From: Acidobacteriaceae bacterium dw_441 | Lineage (GTDB): Bacteria; Acidobacteriota; Terriglobia; Terriglobales; Acidobacteriaceae | Direction: 5' to 3' | Assembly (NCBI GenBank): GCA_018449715.1 | Contig: JAAVVA010000001.1 | Span: 1,364,001 to 1,428,000 of the forward strand | DNA: 64,000 bases | In this document: one piece after another, positions 49,733-58,683 of the stretch | Position numbering within the stretch: the first letter of the stretch is position 1 | Layout of the letters: each line of letters opens with the position of its first letter | The notes under the pieces: model-generated | Database searches by the model: none | Told to the model about the DNA's origin: nothing | What the model saw: the letters and a program-made list of their open reading frames with translations, nothing else | Translations under genes and position numbers: made by a program

Positions 49733-50335
49733 ATGCTCGAAGCTCCCATCCTCGAAGGAAGCATCGTCCGGCTGGAGCCACTCACCCACGCACACCTTCC
49801 CGGCCTCGAAGCGGTCGCCTTCGACAAGCGCATCTGGCGCTACATGATGACCCGCGTTACCGACCGCGCCAGCCTTGAGAATTGGCTGGAGTCCGCCCTG
49901 ACGGCAAAGTCGAGCGGGCAGGTCCCGTGGGTCACGGTTTTGAAGTCTGAGAACCGCGTCCTCGGCACCACCCGCCTGATCGACCTCGACCTGAAGAACC
50001 GCACCGTCGAGATCGGCCACACATGGCTCTCGCCGCGCTTCCACGGCGCTGGTATCAACCCCGAGGCCAAGCTGCTGCAATTGCGGTACGCCTTCGACGA
50101 GCTCGGACTGAACCGCGTCGCCTTCAAGACCCACCACGAGAACCTGCAATCGCAGGCCGCCATCCGCAAGCTCGGAGCCGTCTACGAGGGAACCTTCCGC
50201 AACCACTACGTGATGCCCGACGGCTCCCTGCGGCACAGCGTATGGTTTTCGATTACGAGGGAGGAGTGGCCGCAGGTGCGATCGAGACTAGAGGCGCGGC
50301 TTCAGGAAGAGCTGACGAATCCACCGTCCGCTTGA
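49733..50335 (+). CDS. GNAT acetyltransferase (RimJ/RimL-like)
   Basis: 200 residues. Family features: SIVRLEPLTHAHLPGLEAVA at the start, VLGTTRLIDLDLKNRTVEIG and the acetyl-CoA loop region THWLSPRFHGAGINPEAKLL-like, then LQSQAAIRKLGAVYEGTFRN. It probably acetylates a small molecule or protein N-terminus; target unknown. It starts six bases after yvcK and its last 83 bases overlap the end of rlmN on the other strand. Confidence 0.85.
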   Translation: MLEAPILEGSIVRLEPLTHAHLPGLEAVAFDKRIWRYMMTRVTDRASLENWLESALTAKSSGQVPWVTVLKSENRVLGTTRLIDLDLKNRTVEIGHTWLSPRFHGAGINPEAKLLQLRYAFDELGLNRVAFKTHHENLQSQAAIRKLGAVYEGTFRNHYVMPDGSLRHSVWFSITREEWPQVRSRLEARLQEELTNPPSA

Positions 50336-51539
50336 GCTGCCCACAGGCGGCGTAGATATCACGTCCGCGCGGACGGCGGATGTAAGCAGGCATCCCGGCG
50401 TCGATCAGCATCTTCTGAAAGACCGCCACATCCTCCGGCTTAGGCTGCGTGTAGGCGATTCCCGGCCCCGGATTCCAGACGATCAGGTTCACCTTGGCCC
50501 GCATCCCGCTCAGCAGTTCGAGCACCTCGCGGGCGTGCTGCGGCTGATCGTTCACCCCGCCCAGCAGGACATACTCGAAGGTCACCCACTCGCGCTTGCC
50601 CAGCGGCAGCGTCTTGACCGCCTCCAGAAGCTGGCCGATGTTCCACTTGCGGGTAATCGGCATTACCTGCTCGCGCACGGTGTCGTTGGAGGCATTGAGG
50701 CTCAGGGCCAGCTTGGGCCGTAGAGGCTCCTGCGCGAACTTGCGGATGGCAGGCTCAATGCCGCTGGTCGAAACCGTCATGCGCGACTCGGGAATCCCGA
50801 TCTGCCGCACCAGCAGCTGCACGCTGCGGATGAACTCGTCGTAGTTCAGGAACGGTTCGCCCATTCCCATGAAGACCAGGTTGATCCTGTCCTTGCCGAT
50901 CTTGACGCCGTGGCGGTTCAGCACCGCCGCGACCTGCCCGGCGATCTCCCCGCCCGTCAGGTTGCGCTTGATGCCCAGCTTCGCCGTCAGGCAGAACTGG
51001 CAGTTGACCGCGCAGCCCACTTGGCTCGAGATGCAGATCGTCGCCCGGCGGTAGCCGTTCAGCTCCAGAGCGCCGACATTCCGCAGGTCGCGCTTGGGAG
51101 CCGCTTCAAACTCCGACTCATTGCCCTCCAGACCATCGAGCGCCTCTTCTTCCTGCGAGGCCTCGCTGCCGTCTCCACACTCGCCGCCATCGCCGTCCGG
51201 CATCCAGACTGTCTCGACGGTCTCGCCGTCGGCAAGGCGCATCAGGTAGCGCTCCGTGCCGTCTACTGAGCGAGCCGCCTGCACGATCTCGGGCATCCCG
51301 ATGGTGTATCCGGCCCCTGAAAGCTCTTCGCGCAGCGCCGAGGGCAGCGTCGTTAACCCGTCGAGCGAGCTAACCCGCTGACGATACAGAGCTTCCGCCA
51401 CCTGCACCGCCCGGTAGCCCTTCTGGCCGAGGCTTGCCATCAATGACTTCAGCTCCTCCGGAAGCAGCCCGAAGAGAGGTTTTGCCTGCACCTTAGCCTG
51501 TACCGGGGCAGAATCGAATGTGTTTATTTTGTTTGACAT
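50253..51539 (-). CDS. rlmN: 23S rRNA/tRNA adenine-C2 methyltransferase RlmN
   Basis: 428 residues. Radical-SAM cluster CxxxCxxC in QVGCAVNCQFCLTAKLG, the preceding CISS, and the SAM region LVFMGMGEPFLNYDEFI. Near the C-terminus RRPRGRDIYAACGQL supplies the second catalytic Cys. RlmN methylates A2503 of 23S rRNA and A37 of some tRNAs. An acidic insertion (about residues 117-148, GDGGECGDGSEASQEEEALD) makes it longer than the usual 350-390 residues. Confidence 0.95.
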   Translation of the reverse strand: MSNKINTFDSAPVQAKVQAKPLFGLLPEELKSLMASLGQKGYRAVQVAEALYRQRVSSLDGLTTLPSALREELSGAGYTIGMPEIVQAARSVDGTERYLMRLADGETVETVWMPDGDGGECGDGSEASQEEEALDGLEGNESEFEAAPKRDLRNVGALELNGYRRATICISSQVGCAVNCQFCLTAKLGIKRNLTGGEIAGQVAAVLNRHGVKIGKDRINLVFMGMGEPFLNYDEFIRSVQLLVRQIGIPESRMTVSTSGIEPAIRKFAQEPLRPKLALSLNASNDTVREQVMPITRKWNIGQLLEAVKTLPLGKREWVTFEYVLLGGVNDQPQHAREVLELLSGMRAKVNLIVWNPGPGIAYTQPKPEDVAVFQKMLIDAGMPAYIRRPRGRDIYAACGQLKRTVDSSALPEAAPLVSIAPAATPPS

Positions 51540-51615
51540 AGACAGCTAAACCTAAACTAAAACCCTTACCTTCTATAGTTTACGCCCATTCCCCCTGCTG
51601 TGAAACAATAGACAC

Positions 51616-52935
51616 ATGGCAGCAACCACCCTGATCGAAGATCTTCAGATCACTCCTCGCCTCTCCCGCAGCATCCGCAAGACGATCCTCCCCAACGGCC
51701 TGACGGTCCTTACAGAGAGCATGCCGCACCTGCGCAGCGTCTCGATGGGCGTGTGGGTCGGCGCGGGTTCGCGTGACGAGGCCCCGGAGATCAACGGCAT
51801 CTCCCACTTTGTCGAGCACATGGTCTTCAAGGGAACGACCACCCGTTCGGCCCGCCAGATCGCCCGCGAGGTCGATACCATCGGCGGCAACCTCGATGCC
51901 TTCACCAGCAAAGAGAACATCTGCTTCAGCATCAAGGTCCTTGACGAGCACATCGCCCCCGCGCTCGATGTGCTGTCCGACATGGTCCTGCACCCGACCT
52001 TTACCCCGGACGATCTCCTCCGCGAGCAGGGCGTCATCCTCGAAGAGATCAAGATGGACGAGGACAACCCGGATTATCTTGTCAGCGAGATGTTCGTCCA
52101 GAACTTCTGGAAGGGCGATGCCCTGGGCCGCCCCATCCTCGGAACCAAGAAGACGGTCTCCAGCTTTACGCAGGAAACCCTTTTCCGCTTTTACCGGGAC
52201 ACCTTCACGCCGCGCAACATGGTCTTTTCAGCCGCCGGAAACCTTGAGCACGAGAGCTTCGTCGCCGAGGTCGAGCGCCGCTTCGGCTCGCTGGCCCCCA
52301 GCGCCAGCCACCCCCTGCCCCACCGCGAAGCCCCGGCGACCACCCCGCACATCACGCTGAAGCGCAAGAAGTCGCTGGAGCAGGTACAGCTTTGCCTCGG
52401 TGTTCCCTCGTCCGCAGTGAACCACCCCGACCGCTACGCGATCTACCTGCTGAACAGCATCCTGGGCGGCGGCATGAGTTCGCGCCTCTTCCAGAGCATC
52501 CGCGAGGACCGCGGGCTGGCCTACTCGATCTTCTCGGAAATGAGCCCCTTCCGCGACACCGGCTCGCTGGCGATCTACGCCGGGGTGGCCATCGATAAGA
52601 CCAAGCAGACCATCGAGCTTACGATGCGCGAGCTGAGCCGTCTGAAGCAGGAGACGGTAAGTGTTTCCGAGCTTACCCGCGCAAAGGATCAGTTGAAGAG
52701 CAACATGGTGATGGGGCTGGAGAGCGGATCGAGCCGTATGGCAAACCTCGCTCGCCAGCAGATGTACTTCGGACGCTTCTTCGGGATTGAGGACCTTACC
52801 CGCGAGATCGAAGCGGTCACGCCCGAGGACATTCAACGGCTGGCCCGCGAGCTGTTCCGTTCTGAAACCATGGCCGTTGCCCTTCTCGGCAACCTTGGAG
52901 AGATGACGGTCGAGCGCGGAGACCTCGTCTGCTGA
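51616..52935 (+). CDS. M16 zinc protease (pitrilysin/processing-peptidase family)
   Basis: 439 residues. The inverted zinc motif HxxEH is in GISHFVEHMVFKGTTTRSAR, with the third ligand in the downstream ENICFSIKVLDEHIAPALDV/EEIKMDEDNP region. The second, inactive half ends with the R/Y-pair region GGGMSSRLFQSIREDRGLAY. M16 enzymes degrade peptides; the cellular target here is unknown. There is no signal peptide. Confidence 0.93.
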   Translation: MAATTLIEDLQITPRLSRSIRKTILPNGLTVLTESMPHLRSVSMGVWVGAGSRDEAPEINGISHFVEHMVFKGTTTRSARQIAREVDTIGGNLDAFTSKENICFSIKVLDEHIAPALDVLSDMVLHPTFTPDDLLREQGVILEEIKMDEDNPDYLVSEMFVQNFWKGDALGRPILGTKKTVSSFTQETLFRFYRDTFTPRNMVFSAAGNLEHESFVAEVERRFGSLAPSASHPLPHREAPATTPHITLKRKKSLEQVQLCLGVPSSAVNHPDRYAIYLLNSILGGGMSSRLFQSIREDRGLAYSIFSEMSPFRDTGSLAIYAGVAIDKTKQTIELTMRELSRLKQETVSVSELTRAKDQLKSNMVMGLESGSSRMANLARQQMYFGRFFGIEDLTREIEAVTPEDIQRLARELFRSETMAVALLGNLGEMTVERGDLVC

Positions 52936-53003
52936 TAAAGTTTGTGTTGTCAGGACACTGAGAAGATACATTCAGTGAAGACATTCAAACGGGATACGAG
53001 GCA

Positions 53004-53549
53004 TTGAGGAACACGATGAACGCACGGCGCCAGCTTAGCCATGATTGTCAGGCATCCACCCGCGAGCAGGAACAGGGCTTTACCCTGATTGAGCTTCTCA
53101 TCGTCATGTCCGTCATGCTGGTGCTCATGACGCTGGGACTTCCCCAGCTTCTGAAGCTGAACAAGCAGTCGCATGAGCTTTCGGCCGTCCAATCGGTCAG
53201 GACGATTGTGCAGGCACAGCTCACGTACAACTCCATGTACCCGGCGAACGGCTTCTCCTGCTCGCTGGCGCAGCTTGGAGGCGACCCGAAGTCCGGAGCG
53301 CCCTCGGCCCAGTCCGCGCAGCTGATTGCTCCGGATATCGCAAGCGGAATCAAGGCTGGATATACCTTCAGCATCACCAACTGCAACAAGGTGACGGTGA
53401 ACAACCAGGATATGTACACCTCGTATGAGGTGACCGCCGTTCCGACCGCGGTGGGCAAGACTGGCGACCGAGGCTTCTGCTCCGACGAGAACAACCGCAT
53501 CACCTTCGACCCGGCAGGTGGAACCAACTGCACCCAGCCTATCCAGTAA
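53004..53549 (+). CDS. Type IV pilin-like / pseudopilin protein
   Basis: 181 residues. The prepilin peptidase site and N-methylated helix are present: EQGFTLIELLIVMSVMLVLM (cleavage after G, F+1, E+5). The globular part has a Cys pair (FSCSLAQLGG, SITNCNKVTV) and a C-terminal pair (GFCSDENNR, GTNCTQPIQ), as in pilin disulfide loops. No other pilus genes are adjacent. It overlaps lolA by one base (TAATG). Confidence 0.85.
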   Translation: MRNTMNARRQLSHDCQASTREQEQGFTLIELLIVMSVMLVLMTLGLPQLLKLNKQSHELSAVQSVRTIVQAQLTYNSMYPANGFSCSLAQLGGDPKSGAPSAQSAQLIAPDIASGIKAGYTFSITNCNKVTVNNQDMYTSYEVTAVPTAVGKTGDRGFCSDENNRITFDPAGGTNCTQPIQ

Positions 53550-54190
53550 TGTTGCGCCGCGCCCTTTTGCTCGCCGTCGCGCTGGCCGCTCCCGTGGCCC
53601 TGTATGCGCAGGACTCCTCCGAGGCCCTGATCCAGCGCGTCGACGAGCACTATAACCGGCTCGCCTCGCTGCGCGCTCGCTACACGGAGCACTACGCGGG
53701 CATGGGGCTGGACCGCACGGAGTCCGGCACGCTGCTGCTGAAGAAGCCCGGACGGATGCGCTGGAACTACGATCAGCCAGCTGGCAAGGTCTTCATCCTC
53801 GACGGCAAGTTTGCCTGGTTCTACACGCCGGGCGATCCGCAGGTGCAGCGCATTCCCGCCAGCAAGCTGGATGATCTTCGCAGCCCTCTGCGATTTCTGC
53901 TGGGACATACACAGCTGAAGAAAGAACTGGCCAACCTGACCATCACCAGCGACAGCTACGGCATCCACATCGCCGGGGTTCCTCGCGGCATGGAGCAGCG
54001 CATTCGCCGCCTCACGCTCGACGTGACGCAGGCCGGGGCCATCGAGCACATGAAGATGGAAGAGATTGATGGGGCGATTACGGAGTTCAGCTTCACGCAG
54101 GTTGTCGAGAATGTTTCGACCCACGAGGCGGACTTTGTCTTCTCCACTCCTGCTGGCGTCACGGTCATCGACGCGCTTCCTCCCGTCTAG
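53549..54190 (+). CDS. lolA: Outer-membrane lipoprotein carrier LolA
   Basis: 213 residues. Signal peptide LRRALLLAVALAAPVALYAQ. The body matches LolA: LRARYTEHYAGMGLDRTESG, GTLLLKKPGRMRWNYDQPAG, FILDGKFAWFYTPGDPQVQR, SPLRFLLG. LolA carries lipoproteins across the periplasm from LolCDE to LolB. It begins in the stop codon of the pilin-like gene, so they are probably co-translated. Confidence 0.9.
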   Translation: MLRRALLLAVALAAPVALYAQDSSEALIQRVDEHYNRLASLRARYTEHYAGMGLDRTESGTLLLKKPGRMRWNYDQPAGKVFILDGKFAWFYTPGDPQVQRIPASKLDDLRSPLRFLLGHTQLKKELANLTITSDSYGIHIAGVPRGMEQRIRRLTLDVTQAGAIEHMKMEEIDGAITEFSFTQVVENVSTHEADFVFSTPAGVTVIDALPPV

Positions 54191-54369
54191 CCCAAATCCC
54201 TCTTGATAAATGGCTTTCTACCCGTCGCATTCATCTTTCTGTTACGTGGAAGCGTGAACATCGAAAAATGTGCTCTGGTTTTCAAGGGCCAAAAGAGTAG
54301 ACTTTAGACACCCAGCAGATAAAAACAACAGCGCGTGACCACAGGCCGCGCAGAAATGCAGAACGTTCG

Positions 54370-55089
54370 ATGCCGACACTCAGCACTCGCCCTCATTCCA
54401 CCGAAGAGTTTCTCGCCTCCGTTCACACTCTGTCTCCCAAGATTGCCGTCTTCGACTGCGACGGAACCCTCTGGTCCGGCGATGCCGGGTCCACCTTCAT
54501 GAAGTGGACCATCGACACCGGTCTGGTCTCCCGCGAGGCCGCCGACTGGATCGACGCCCGTTACCGCGCCTACAACCGCGGCGAGGTCTCCGAGATTGCC
54601 ATCTGCGGCGAGATGGTTCAGCTTTACCAGGGGCTCCGCGAGGAGGAACTGCGCCGCGCCGCCCGTGAGTTCTTCCGCGAGAAGATCGAGCGCAACATCT
54701 TCCCCGAGATGCTGCAGCTGATCAACGAACTGCGCGAGAAGGGCGTCGACATCTGGGCCGTCAGCTCGACCAACGACTGGGTGATCGAAGAGGGCGTACA
54801 GCGCTTCGGTATCCCGGCCGAGCGGGTGCTTTCCGCCCGAGTCGAGGTCAAAAACGGGGTGGTTACCGACGTTCTGCGCGATGTTCCTACCGATGAAGGC
54901 AAGGTCGCTTCGTTGAACCGCTCGGGCATCACCACGCCGGATGCGGTCTTCGGCAACTCCATCCACGACGCGGCCATGCTGGAGATTGCGCGCCGGGCTT
55001 TCCCGGTCAATCCGACCGCCGCCCTGATCGACAAGAGCAACCGGGAGGGATGGACTGTTTACTATCCCGCGTCCGTGACCCCGGTCTAA
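54370..55089 (+). CDS. HAD-superfamily (subfamily IB) phosphatase
   Basis: 239 residues. Motif I with the nucleophilic Asp in IAVFDCDGTLWSGDAGSTFM, motif II in DIWAVSSTNDWVIEEG, and motif III/IV in VFGNSIHDAAMLEIARRAFP. It resembles phosphoserine phosphatase-like HAD-IB enzymes with a helical cap. Substrate unknown. Confidence 0.85.
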   Translation: MPTLSTRPHSTEEFLASVHTLSPKIAVFDCDGTLWSGDAGSTFMKWTIDTGLVSREAADWIDARYRAYNRGEVSEIAICGEMVQLYQGLREEELRRAAREFFREKIERNIFPEMLQLINELREKGVDIWAVSSTNDWVIEEGVQRFGIPAERVLSARVEVKNGVVTDVLRDVPTDEGKVASLNRSGITTPDAVFGNSIHDAAMLEIARRAFPVNPTAALIDKSNREGWTVYYPASVTPV

Positions 55090-55138
55090 GCAAGTTTCGA
55101 ACCATTTTCAGTGCGAATTAGCGTCTAATAAAAGCAAG

Positions 55139-55603
55139 GTGAAAGAGCCGATTCGCAAACTGAAGGACTATGGCGAGGCTGCCGAGGTACCCCGGCCCGT
55201 GAGGCTGGTCGTGGCCGCGTTGATCCTGCGCACCTCCCCCTCCGGGACGGAGGTTCTCATCTGCCAGCGCAGGCCGGAACAGCCCATGAGCCTTAAGTGG
55301 GAGTTTCCTGGCGGCAAGATCGAGCCTGGCGAAACCGCCGAAGAGGCGCTTGCACGCGAGTTGAATGAGGAGCTTGGCATCACCGCGACCGTCGGACGAC
55401 GCGTGGCACAGGTTCGCCACAAGTACCGTAACGGCGGGACGATCGACCTGCAGTTCTTCGTGGTGGAGGAGTTCTCGGGCGAGCTTGAGAACCGTATCTT
55501 CAACGATATGCGCTGGTCGCCGCTCGAACGCCTGCCGGAGTTCGACTTCCTCGCCGCCGATCTTGGGCTGATCCGCGACCTCTCCGAAGGCAAGCTGCTG
55601 TAA
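55139..55603 (+). CDS. NUDIX hydrolase (MutT-like)
   Basis: 154 residues from a GTG. The Nudix box is complete: GGKIEPGETAEEALARELNE then ELGI (GX5EX7REUXEEXGU). LVVAALILRTSPSGTEVLIC before it and MSLKWEFPGG leading in are typical of MutT-type 8-oxo-dGTP or related nucleotide sanitising enzymes. It lies just downstream of the HAD gene on the same strand. Confidence 0.9.
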   Translation: MKEPIRKLKDYGEAAEVPRPVRLVVAALILRTSPSGTEVLICQRRPEQPMSLKWEFPGGKIEPGETAEEALARELNEELGITATVGRRVAQVRHKYRNGGTIDLQFFVVEEFSGELENRIFNDMRWSPLERLPEFDFLAADLGLIRDLSEGKLL

Positions 55604-55612
55604 ATCGGGGCT

Positions 55613-56869
55613 TTAGCTGGCTCCGTGCAGCCCATTCCACATCAGTACCAGCGATAACGCAATTACGATGACCGCGGTCAGCCATGCGATCACGTTGAAC
55701 CAGCGTGAGTTCGTGTACGCGCCCATCAGTTCTTTCCGATTAATCAGCCGCAGCATGAAGGTCAGCACCACCGGCAAAAGGATTCCGTTGAGCACCTGCG
55801 AGCCGATGATGACGCGGATGAGCGGGAAGCCGGGGATCAGCACCACTGCCGCCCCGAGGGTCAGAAGCAGCGTGTAGAACCAGTAGAAGAAGCGAGCGTC
55901 CTTGAAGCCCTTGTCCAGTCCACTTTCGAGGCCCAGTCCCTCGCAGACCGTGTAGGCGGTCGAGAGCGGCAGGATGCAGGCGGCGAACAGCGAGGCGTTG
56001 AACAGTCCCGCTGCGAAGAGGATGAAAGCGTACTGCCCCGCCAGCGGCTTCATCGCATCGGCGGCGTCAGAGGCCTCGGAGATGTTCCTCATGCCGTGGG
56101 TGTAGAGCGTCGCCGCGCAGGCCACGATGATGAACCAGGCCACCACGTCGGTGAAGATCGACCCGATAATCACGTCCAGGCGCGAGTGCTTGTACTGCCG
56201 CACGTCGATCCCCTTCTCCACGATGGACGATTGCAGGTAGAACTGCATCCACGGAGTGATCGTCGTGCCGATGATGCCGATGGTCATGTAGACGTAGTTG
56301 CGGTCGCGCCACACGCTGCGCCCCGGAATCTTCACCGTCTGGAGTATCGCCTCGTGCCAGTTCGGACCGCTGAGCACGCCGGTAAAGATGTACGCGATAT
56401 AGACTACGCTGGCGAAGAGGAATACCTTCTCCACGCTTTTGTAATCGCCTTTGACCACCAGCAGCCACACAATGAAGGCGCAGACCGGCACACTGACATA
56501 TTTACTGACGTGGAAGAGCTGCATACTGCCGGCGATGCCCGAGAACTCGGCCATCACATTGCCGAAGTTCACAATCACCAGCAGGATCATGGTGAGGAAG
56601 GTGATCCTGAAACCGAACTCCTCACGGATGAGGTCGCTCAATCCCTTGCCGGTCACGACGCCCATGCGGGCGCACATCTCCTGCACGATAATCAGCGCCA
56701 GAGTGATCGGGATCATCGTCCACAGCAGCTTGTAGCCGTACTGCGCGCCCGCCTGCGAGTAGGTGAGGATGCCGCCCGAGTCGTTATCGACGTTGGCGGT
56801 GATGAAGCCCGGCCCGAGCACAGCAAAGATCATCATCAGCCGGGTTCGCCATTTACGCCACAGTGTCAT
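55613..56869 (-). CDS. Nramp-related metal ion transporter
   Basis: 418 residues from ATG 56869 (AAGGGG five bases before). Eleven or so membrane helices; the Nramp fold is clear from VLGPGFITANVDNDSGGILT in helix 1 and TIGIIGTTITPWMQFYLQSS in helix 6. The canonical metal site is different: the helix 1 DPGN motif reads NVDNDSGG and the helix 6 MPH motif reads TPWMQ. Such variants belong to Nramp-related groups with other ion preference (for example magnesium-type), so manganese transport should not be assumed. Confidence 0.85.
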   Translation of the reverse strand: MTLWRKWRTRLMMIFAVLGPGFITANVDNDSGGILTYSQAGAQYGYKLLWTMIPITLALIIVQEMCARMGVVTGKGLSDLIREEFGFRITFLTMILLVIVNFGNVMAEFSGIAGSMQLFHVSKYVSVPVCAFIVWLLVVKGDYKSVEKVFLFASVVYIAYIFTGVLSGPNWHEAILQTVKIPGRSVWRDRNYVYMTIGIIGTTITPWMQFYLQSSIVEKGIDVRQYKHSRLDVIIGSIFTDVVAWFIIVACAATLYTHGMRNISEASDAADAMKPLAGQYAFILFAAGLFNASLFAACILPLSTAYTVCEGLGLESGLDKGFKDARFFYWFYTLLLTLGAAVVLIPGFPLIRVIIGSQVLNGILLPVVLTFMLRLINRKELMGAYTNSRWFNVIAWLTAVIVIALSLVLMWNGLHGAS

Positions 56870-56981
56870 CCAAGCCCCTTGCGTTACGAGAGGACAGTAT
56901 CGTGGCCGCCCCGCACCGAGGCCAGCCCTGAGTTGTGCCATGAACCGGGTGAGTACCCGTTGCTTTAGAGTAAACCTTCGA

Positions 56982-57003
56982 GGCGGCTCCGCGAAGAACC
57001 GCC
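56982..57003 (-). terminator. Hairpin between ubiD and the Nramp gene
   Basis: 8-bp stem GGCGGTTC/GAGCCGCC on the minus strand just past the ubiD stop; no clear T-run, so weak or attenuating. Confidence 0.4.
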
Positions 57004-57019
57004 CCCTTCTTTTCGGGCG

Positions 57020-58609
57020 CTATTCGATCCCGAGCTTCTTCCAGATCGAGTCCACCTTTGCCTTCACCGACTGAGCCATCTCGACCATCGGCGGCCACGG
57101 GCGGTTGAAGCCCTCGGCAGGCCACTTGCGGGTCGCGTCAATGCCCATCTTGCTTCCGAAGTTCGGCAGGCGGCTCGCGTGGTCGAGCGAATCGACCGGC
57201 CCCAGGGTGAACTGGATGTCGCGCTCCGGGTCGATGTTGTTGGTCGTCCGCAGCACCACCTCGGGGATGTCGTGAACGTCGCAGTCCTCATCGACCACGA
57301 TGATGCACTTGGTAAACATCGCCTGCCCCATCGACCAGATGCCGTTCATCACCTTGCGCGCATGTCCGGCGTAGGACTTGCGGATGGAAACGATCATCAG
57401 GTTATGGAAGACACCCTCGGGCGGAAGGTACACGTCGCGGATCTCGGGCAAAGTGAGTTGCATCAGCGGAAGGAAGATGCGCTCGACGGCCAGCCCCATC
57501 CATGCGTCTTCCATCGGGGGCTTGCCGACGATGGTGGCCGCATACACAGGGTCCTTGCGGTGCGTGATGCAGGTGACGTGGAAGACCGGGTAGTCGTCCT
57601 GCATGGTGTAGAAGCCGGTGTGGTCGCCGAAGGGGCCTTCCGTGCGAAGCTCGCCTAGCTCGACGTAGCCTTCGAGGATGTATTCGGCGTTGGCTGGAAC
57701 GTCGAGATCGACTGTCTCGGCCTTCACCAGCTCCACCGGCTTCTGCCGGAGGAAACCCGAGATGATGTACTCCTCAATGTCGGGAGGCGCGGGGACGATG
57801 GCGCTGAAGGTCGTCGCCGGGTCGGTCCCGATGGCGACCGCGACCTCCATGCGGCCGTCGCGAATCTTTCCCAGCGTGGCCTGCGGGATCGAAGACAGCG
57901 ACTGGGCCTGCGCGGTGCCTCCCGCGGTAATCGCCATCAGGTCGACCGCAGTGGTCGAATCGGGCGAGGCCGCACGCAGGCGGTCGCGCATGTGCTCGGC
58001 TGCGTTCTTCTGGCGCTGCCAGTGCATCCCGGTCGTCTGCTTGTCGTAGACCTGCATCCGGTACATGCCGACGTTGCGCTTGCCGGTCTTCGGATCGCGG
58101 GTGATGACGCAGGGCAGCGTGATGAACGGCCCTCCGTCCTGCGGCCAGGTGGTGAGCACCGGAATCTTCGTCAGGTCGACCTCGTCACCGCGCAGGATCA
58201 CCTGCTTGCAGGCGGCGTCCTTGGCCGCGACCTGCTTCGGGAAGAAGGAGCCGACCTCGGCCAGTTTGGGCAGCATCTTCAGCTTGTCCATCAGGCTCGC
58301 GGGAGTCTCAGGCTTCATCAGGATGCGGATGCGGTCGGCGATCTTGTCGAGCGAGTCCGTCTCAAGCGCGAGCTTCATACGGCGCTCGCTGCCGAACTGG
58401 TTCATCAGAACGCGTGCGCCGGGATACCCCTTGATGTTCTCGAACAGCAGCGCCGGTCCACCCGCCTTCGGGGTTCCGCGCCCCATCTTGGCGGCACGGT
58501 CGGCGATCTCCGCCATCTCGAGGTAAGGATCTACCTCGACGGTGATGCGTTTCAGCTCTCCTGCCTTGTGCAGCGCATTGATCCATTCGCGCAGATCGTT
58601 ATAAGCCAA
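57020..58609 (-). CDS. UbiD-family decarboxylase
   Basis: 529 residues from a TTG at 58609, chosen because AGGAGAG lies directly upstream and the family start MAYNDLREWINAL follows; the in-frame ATG at 58642 lacks such a site. Conserved UbiD regions: NVGMYRMQVYDKQTTGMHWQ (prFMN/metal region), EYILEGYVELGELRTEGPFG DHTG, and PPMEDAWMGLAVERIFLPLM. UbiD enzymes use prenylated FMN and Mn to decarboxylate 4-hydroxy-3-polyprenylbenzoate in quinone synthesis, or related acids. No UbiX gene is visible in the window. Confidence 0.9.
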   Translation of the reverse strand: MAYNDLREWINALHKAGELKRITVEVDPYLEMAEIADRAAKMGRGTPKAGGPALLFENIKGYPGARVLMNQFGSERRMKLALETDSLDKIADRIRILMKPETPASLMDKLKMLPKLAEVGSFFPKQVAAKDAACKQVILRGDEVDLTKIPVLTTWPQDGGPFITLPCVITRDPKTGKRNVGMYRMQVYDKQTTGMHWQRQKNAAEHMRDRLRAASPDSTTAVDLMAITAGGTAQAQSLSSIPQATLGKIRDGRMEVAVAIGTDPATTFSAIVPAPPDIEEYIISGFLRQKPVELVKAETVDLDVPANAEYILEGYVELGELRTEGPFGDHTGFYTMQDDYPVFHVTCITHRKDPVYAATIVGKPPMEDAWMGLAVERIFLPLMQLTLPEIRDVYLPPEGVFHNLMIVSIRKSYAGHARKVMNGIWSMGQAMFTKCIIVVDEDCDVHDIPEVVLRTTNNIDPERDIQFTLGPVDSLDHASRLPNFGSKMGIDATRKWPAEGFNRPWPPMVEMAQSVKAKVDSIWKKLGIE

Positions 58610-58683
58610 TTCCCTCTCCTGACGCACCACGAGGCGGTCCATCGTCTATGGTAACGGTTGCGGGTCGAGGAAAACGCCGAAGG

